A DNA stretch of 45,093 bases from Gammaproteobacteria bacterium (GTDB lineage Bacteria > Pseudomonadota > Gammaproteobacteria > Pseudomonadales > Pseudohongiellaceae). A program made the translations under genes and the position numbers. The notes under the pieces were generated by a model that had not been told where the DNA came from, ran no database searches, and worked only from the letters and a program-made list of their open reading frames with translations. The stretch covers positions 1 to 45,093 of the forward strand of contig JAESQX010000062.1 of the NCBI GenBank assembly GCA_016764875.1. The letters run 5' to 3'. Positions 43,210 through 45,093 of this stretch are shown piece after piece. Positions within the stretch are counted from its first letter, which is position 1, and each line of letters starts with the position of its first letter.

Positions 43210-45093
43210 TTGTTTACCAATTCTTTATCTCGCTCAGTCAAACAAATTTTGCTGATGATTACCGACAGCATGATTTTAATAGTGTCGCTGATACTATCCC
43301 TGGCGCTATTGGGGCAGGATTTTTTCACCCTGAGCGGTACATTTTATTTCTACCTGATATTGGCCAACGTTGGCAGTATCGTGCTGTTTATCAAGCTGGG
43401 TTTGTACCGGGCCATTGTGCTTTATATGGGCTTACAGTCTGCCCTGATTTTATTGCAAGGGGTCACAGTAGCAACTTGCCTGATCGCGCTGGCCTACCTG
43501 TTTACAGATAGCCAAATCAACACCATGTCAGTACTGGGCATCTACTGGATGATGTCGCTGATTTTTATTGGCGGCAGTCGTTTTGTCGCCAAGATCGTTC
43601 TGCAAAGTATGATTCAGAATTTTCGTCCCAAACAACCAATAATTATCTACGGTGCCGGAAGTTCAGGTATGCAACTCGTGGTGGCATTGCAGAATGGTGA
43701 TCAGTATTTGCCAGTCGCTTTCGTGGATGATAGCCGCCAGATTGTAGAAAGTACGGTTCATGGTATTCGTGTGTACGGTCCAAATTCTCTGCAGGAACTG
43801 GTGGAAAGCTATTCAGTGCGGCAGATCCTGCTGGCAATTCCGTCGGCAACCCATGCTGAACGAAAGGAAATATTGAATCGTTTGGAACATTTGCCTGTTC
43901 ACGTGAAGACAGTCCCGGATTTATTTGACATGGTTTCCGGTAAGGTTGGTGTGGACGAAGTGCGAGATATTGATATTGAGGATTTATTGGGCAGAGATAT
44001 TGTTCCTCCCGATCCGAGGCTGCTGGGTGCCTGTATTACCGGGCAATCAGTAATGGTAACCGGGGCTGCCGGGTCAATAGGTTCAGAATTATGTCGTCAG
44101 ATAATTTTGATGAAACCAGCGCGACTGGTACTGCTCGATTCATTCGAATTCGGTCTCTATGAAATAGAGAGCGAATTGCAGGAAACACAGCTTAAATTTG
44201 AATCTTCCGACACGGTTGAAATAGTCAGTTTGCTTGGCTCTGTGTGTAACCAGGTGCAAATGGAAAATAGTATCGGTGGATTCAACATTGATACCGTTTA
44301 TCACGTTGCGGCCTACAAGCAGGTGCCAATGGTTGAGAAAAATATTATAGAAGGGGTACGGAATAATATTTTCGGCACCCTGATCTCGGCCCGGGCGGCG
44401 GAAAAATACAAGGTAAGGAATTTCGTTTTGATTTCTACCGACAAGGCTGTAAGGCCGACAAATATTATGGGTGCTACCAAGCGATTCGCTGAACAGTTGC
44501 TGCAGGGAATGGCGCAACAGGAGAGTGAAACAAAATTCAGTATGGTGCGGTTCGGAAATGTGCTGGGATCATCAGGCTCGGTGGTGCCGCTTTTTCGTAA
44601 ACAGATTTCCCAGGGGGGGCCCGTCACTGTCACGCATCCGGAGGTGACTCGCTATTTCATGACGGTTCAGGAAGCCGCGCAACTTGTCATTCAGGCCGGC
44701 TCCATGGCGATGGGTGGTGATGTATTCGTACTGGATATGCATGAGCCTATCAAAATCGTTGATCTGGCTAAAAAGATGGTCCACTTGATGGGTTATGACG
44801 TTCGGGATGAGAAAGGCTATCGTGGTGATATTGCTATTGAGTACACCGGGTTGCGTCCAGGGGAAAAGCTTTTTGAGGAACTATTGATCGGAGGTTCGGT
44901 AACCGGCACCGAGCATCCAAAAATTATGCGGGCTGAAGAAGAGAGTTTGCCCTGGGATCAGTTGGAGGTGCTGATTTCCCAATTGCAGAAGTACTGCAAC
45001 AATATCGACTTGCAGGCAATCCGCGAGACCCTGATGGAAGCGGTGGTTGGCTTTGAGCCCAAGGAAGAGGTCAGTGACCCGCTCTGGGAGATA
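43210..45093 (+). CDS. wbpM: WbpM-like UDP-sugar 4,6-dehydratase (partial, C-terminus off edge)
   Basis: The frame is open from a TTG start to the window end (628 codons, no stop). The N-terminal ~130 residues hold about four membrane segments. A first Rossmann-like region has IIYGAGSSGMQLV at about 150. The SDR catalytic domain starts at about 283 with TGAAGSIGSEL, followed by LISTDKAVRPTNIMGATKR at about 410-427, in which Met replaces the usual SDR Tyr, as in WbpM/PglF-like dehydratases. These make UDP-4-keto-6-deoxy-GlcNAc for O-antigen or flagellin glycans. I chose the TTG because AGGAGAG precedes it by 4 bp. Family assignment is firm. Confidence 0.9.
   Translation, partial: MFTNSLSRSVKQILLMITDSMILIVSLILSLALLGQDFFTLSGTFYFYLILANVGSIVLFIKLGLYRAIVLYMGLQSALILLQGVTVATCLIALAYLFTDSQINTMSVLGIYWMMSLIFIGGSRFVAKIVLQSMIQNFRPKQPIIIYGAGSSGMQLVVALQNGDQYLPVAFVDDSRQIVESTVHGIRVYGPNSLQELVESYSVRQILLAIPSATHAERKEILNRLEHLPVHVKTVPDLFDMVSGKVGVDEVRDIDIEDLLGRDIVPPDPRLLGACITGQSVMVTGAAGSIGSELCRQIILMKPARLVLLDSFEFGLYEIESELQETQLKFESSDTVEIVSLLGSVCNQVQMENSIGGFNIDTVYHVAAYKQVPMVEKNIIEGVRNNIFGTLISARAAEKYKVRNFVLISTDKAVRPTNIMGATKRFAEQLLQGMAQQESETKFSMVRFGNVLGSSGSVVPLFRKQISQGGPVTVTHPEVTRYFMTVQEAAQLVIQAGSMAMGGDVFVLDMHEPIKIVDLAKKMVHLMGYDVRDEKGYRGDIAIEYTGLRPGEKLFEELLIGGSVTGTEHPKIMRAEEESLPWDQLEVLISQLQKYCNNIDLQAIRETLMEAVVGFEPKEEVSDPLWEI

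Overview
The window looks like a chromosomal core region of a marine-type gammaproteobacterium related to the Pseudomonadales/Cellvibrionales. The grounds are family composition and gene order: a complete System I cytochrome c maturation operon, the mtaD-ubiG-mupP-yciK block, gyrA-pheA-(tyrA-aroA fusion)-cmk-rpsA-ihfB-lapAB-pyrF, and a WbpL/WbpM-type pair at the right edge. I see no tRNA or rRNA, insertion sequence, prophage or CRISPR array. Almost everything is housekeeping, so the interest lies in how familiar genes depart from their families. The species cannot be named from this alone.

Left part (1-7 kb). A minus-strand series runs rubredoxin, metG, a Deg-like periplasmic serine protease, rsxA and the start of rsxB. 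The RsxA lacks both cysteines that normally hold the membrane iron-sulfur centre. Divergently placed are dcd and then an isolated fliA (sigma-28), preceded by a 541-bp leader region with a sigma-54-like site. No other flagellar or chemotaxis gene is present.

Cytochrome c maturation (7.1-14.4 kb). ccmA-B-C-D-E-F-G-H-I are tightly packed and co-oriented. CcmABCD load haem onto CcmE, and CcmF/H/I with the thioredoxin CcmG attach it to apocytochromes. As written, ccmD and ccmE are one open frame joined across an eight-G tract; a seven-G tract would restore separate genes.

Middle (14.4-30 kb). A LysE/RhtB exporter, moaA and moaB are followed by a 640-bp gap. The gap holds two short minus-strand ORFs with strong ribosome-binding sites, a nested inverted repeat and phased GTAAC boxes. 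Then come xthA-ppiA, yciB-yciI, yciO, trpS, scpA-scpB-rluB and a frameshifted PQQ-dehydrogenase lipoprotein gene. A bidirectional terminator separates these from the minus-strand mtaD-ubiG-mupP-yciK operon.

Right part (30-45 kb). gyrA and pheA are followed by the TyrA-AroA fusion, cmk, rpsA, ihfB, a strong terminator, lapA-lapB, pyrF, comEA, a polyprenyl-phosphate glycosyl-1-phosphate transferase and a WbpM-like nucleotide-sugar dehydratase that is open at the window end. This PheA has no chorismate mutase domain, and serC and hisC, often in this block in relatives, are missing. Several genes start at TTG or GTG.
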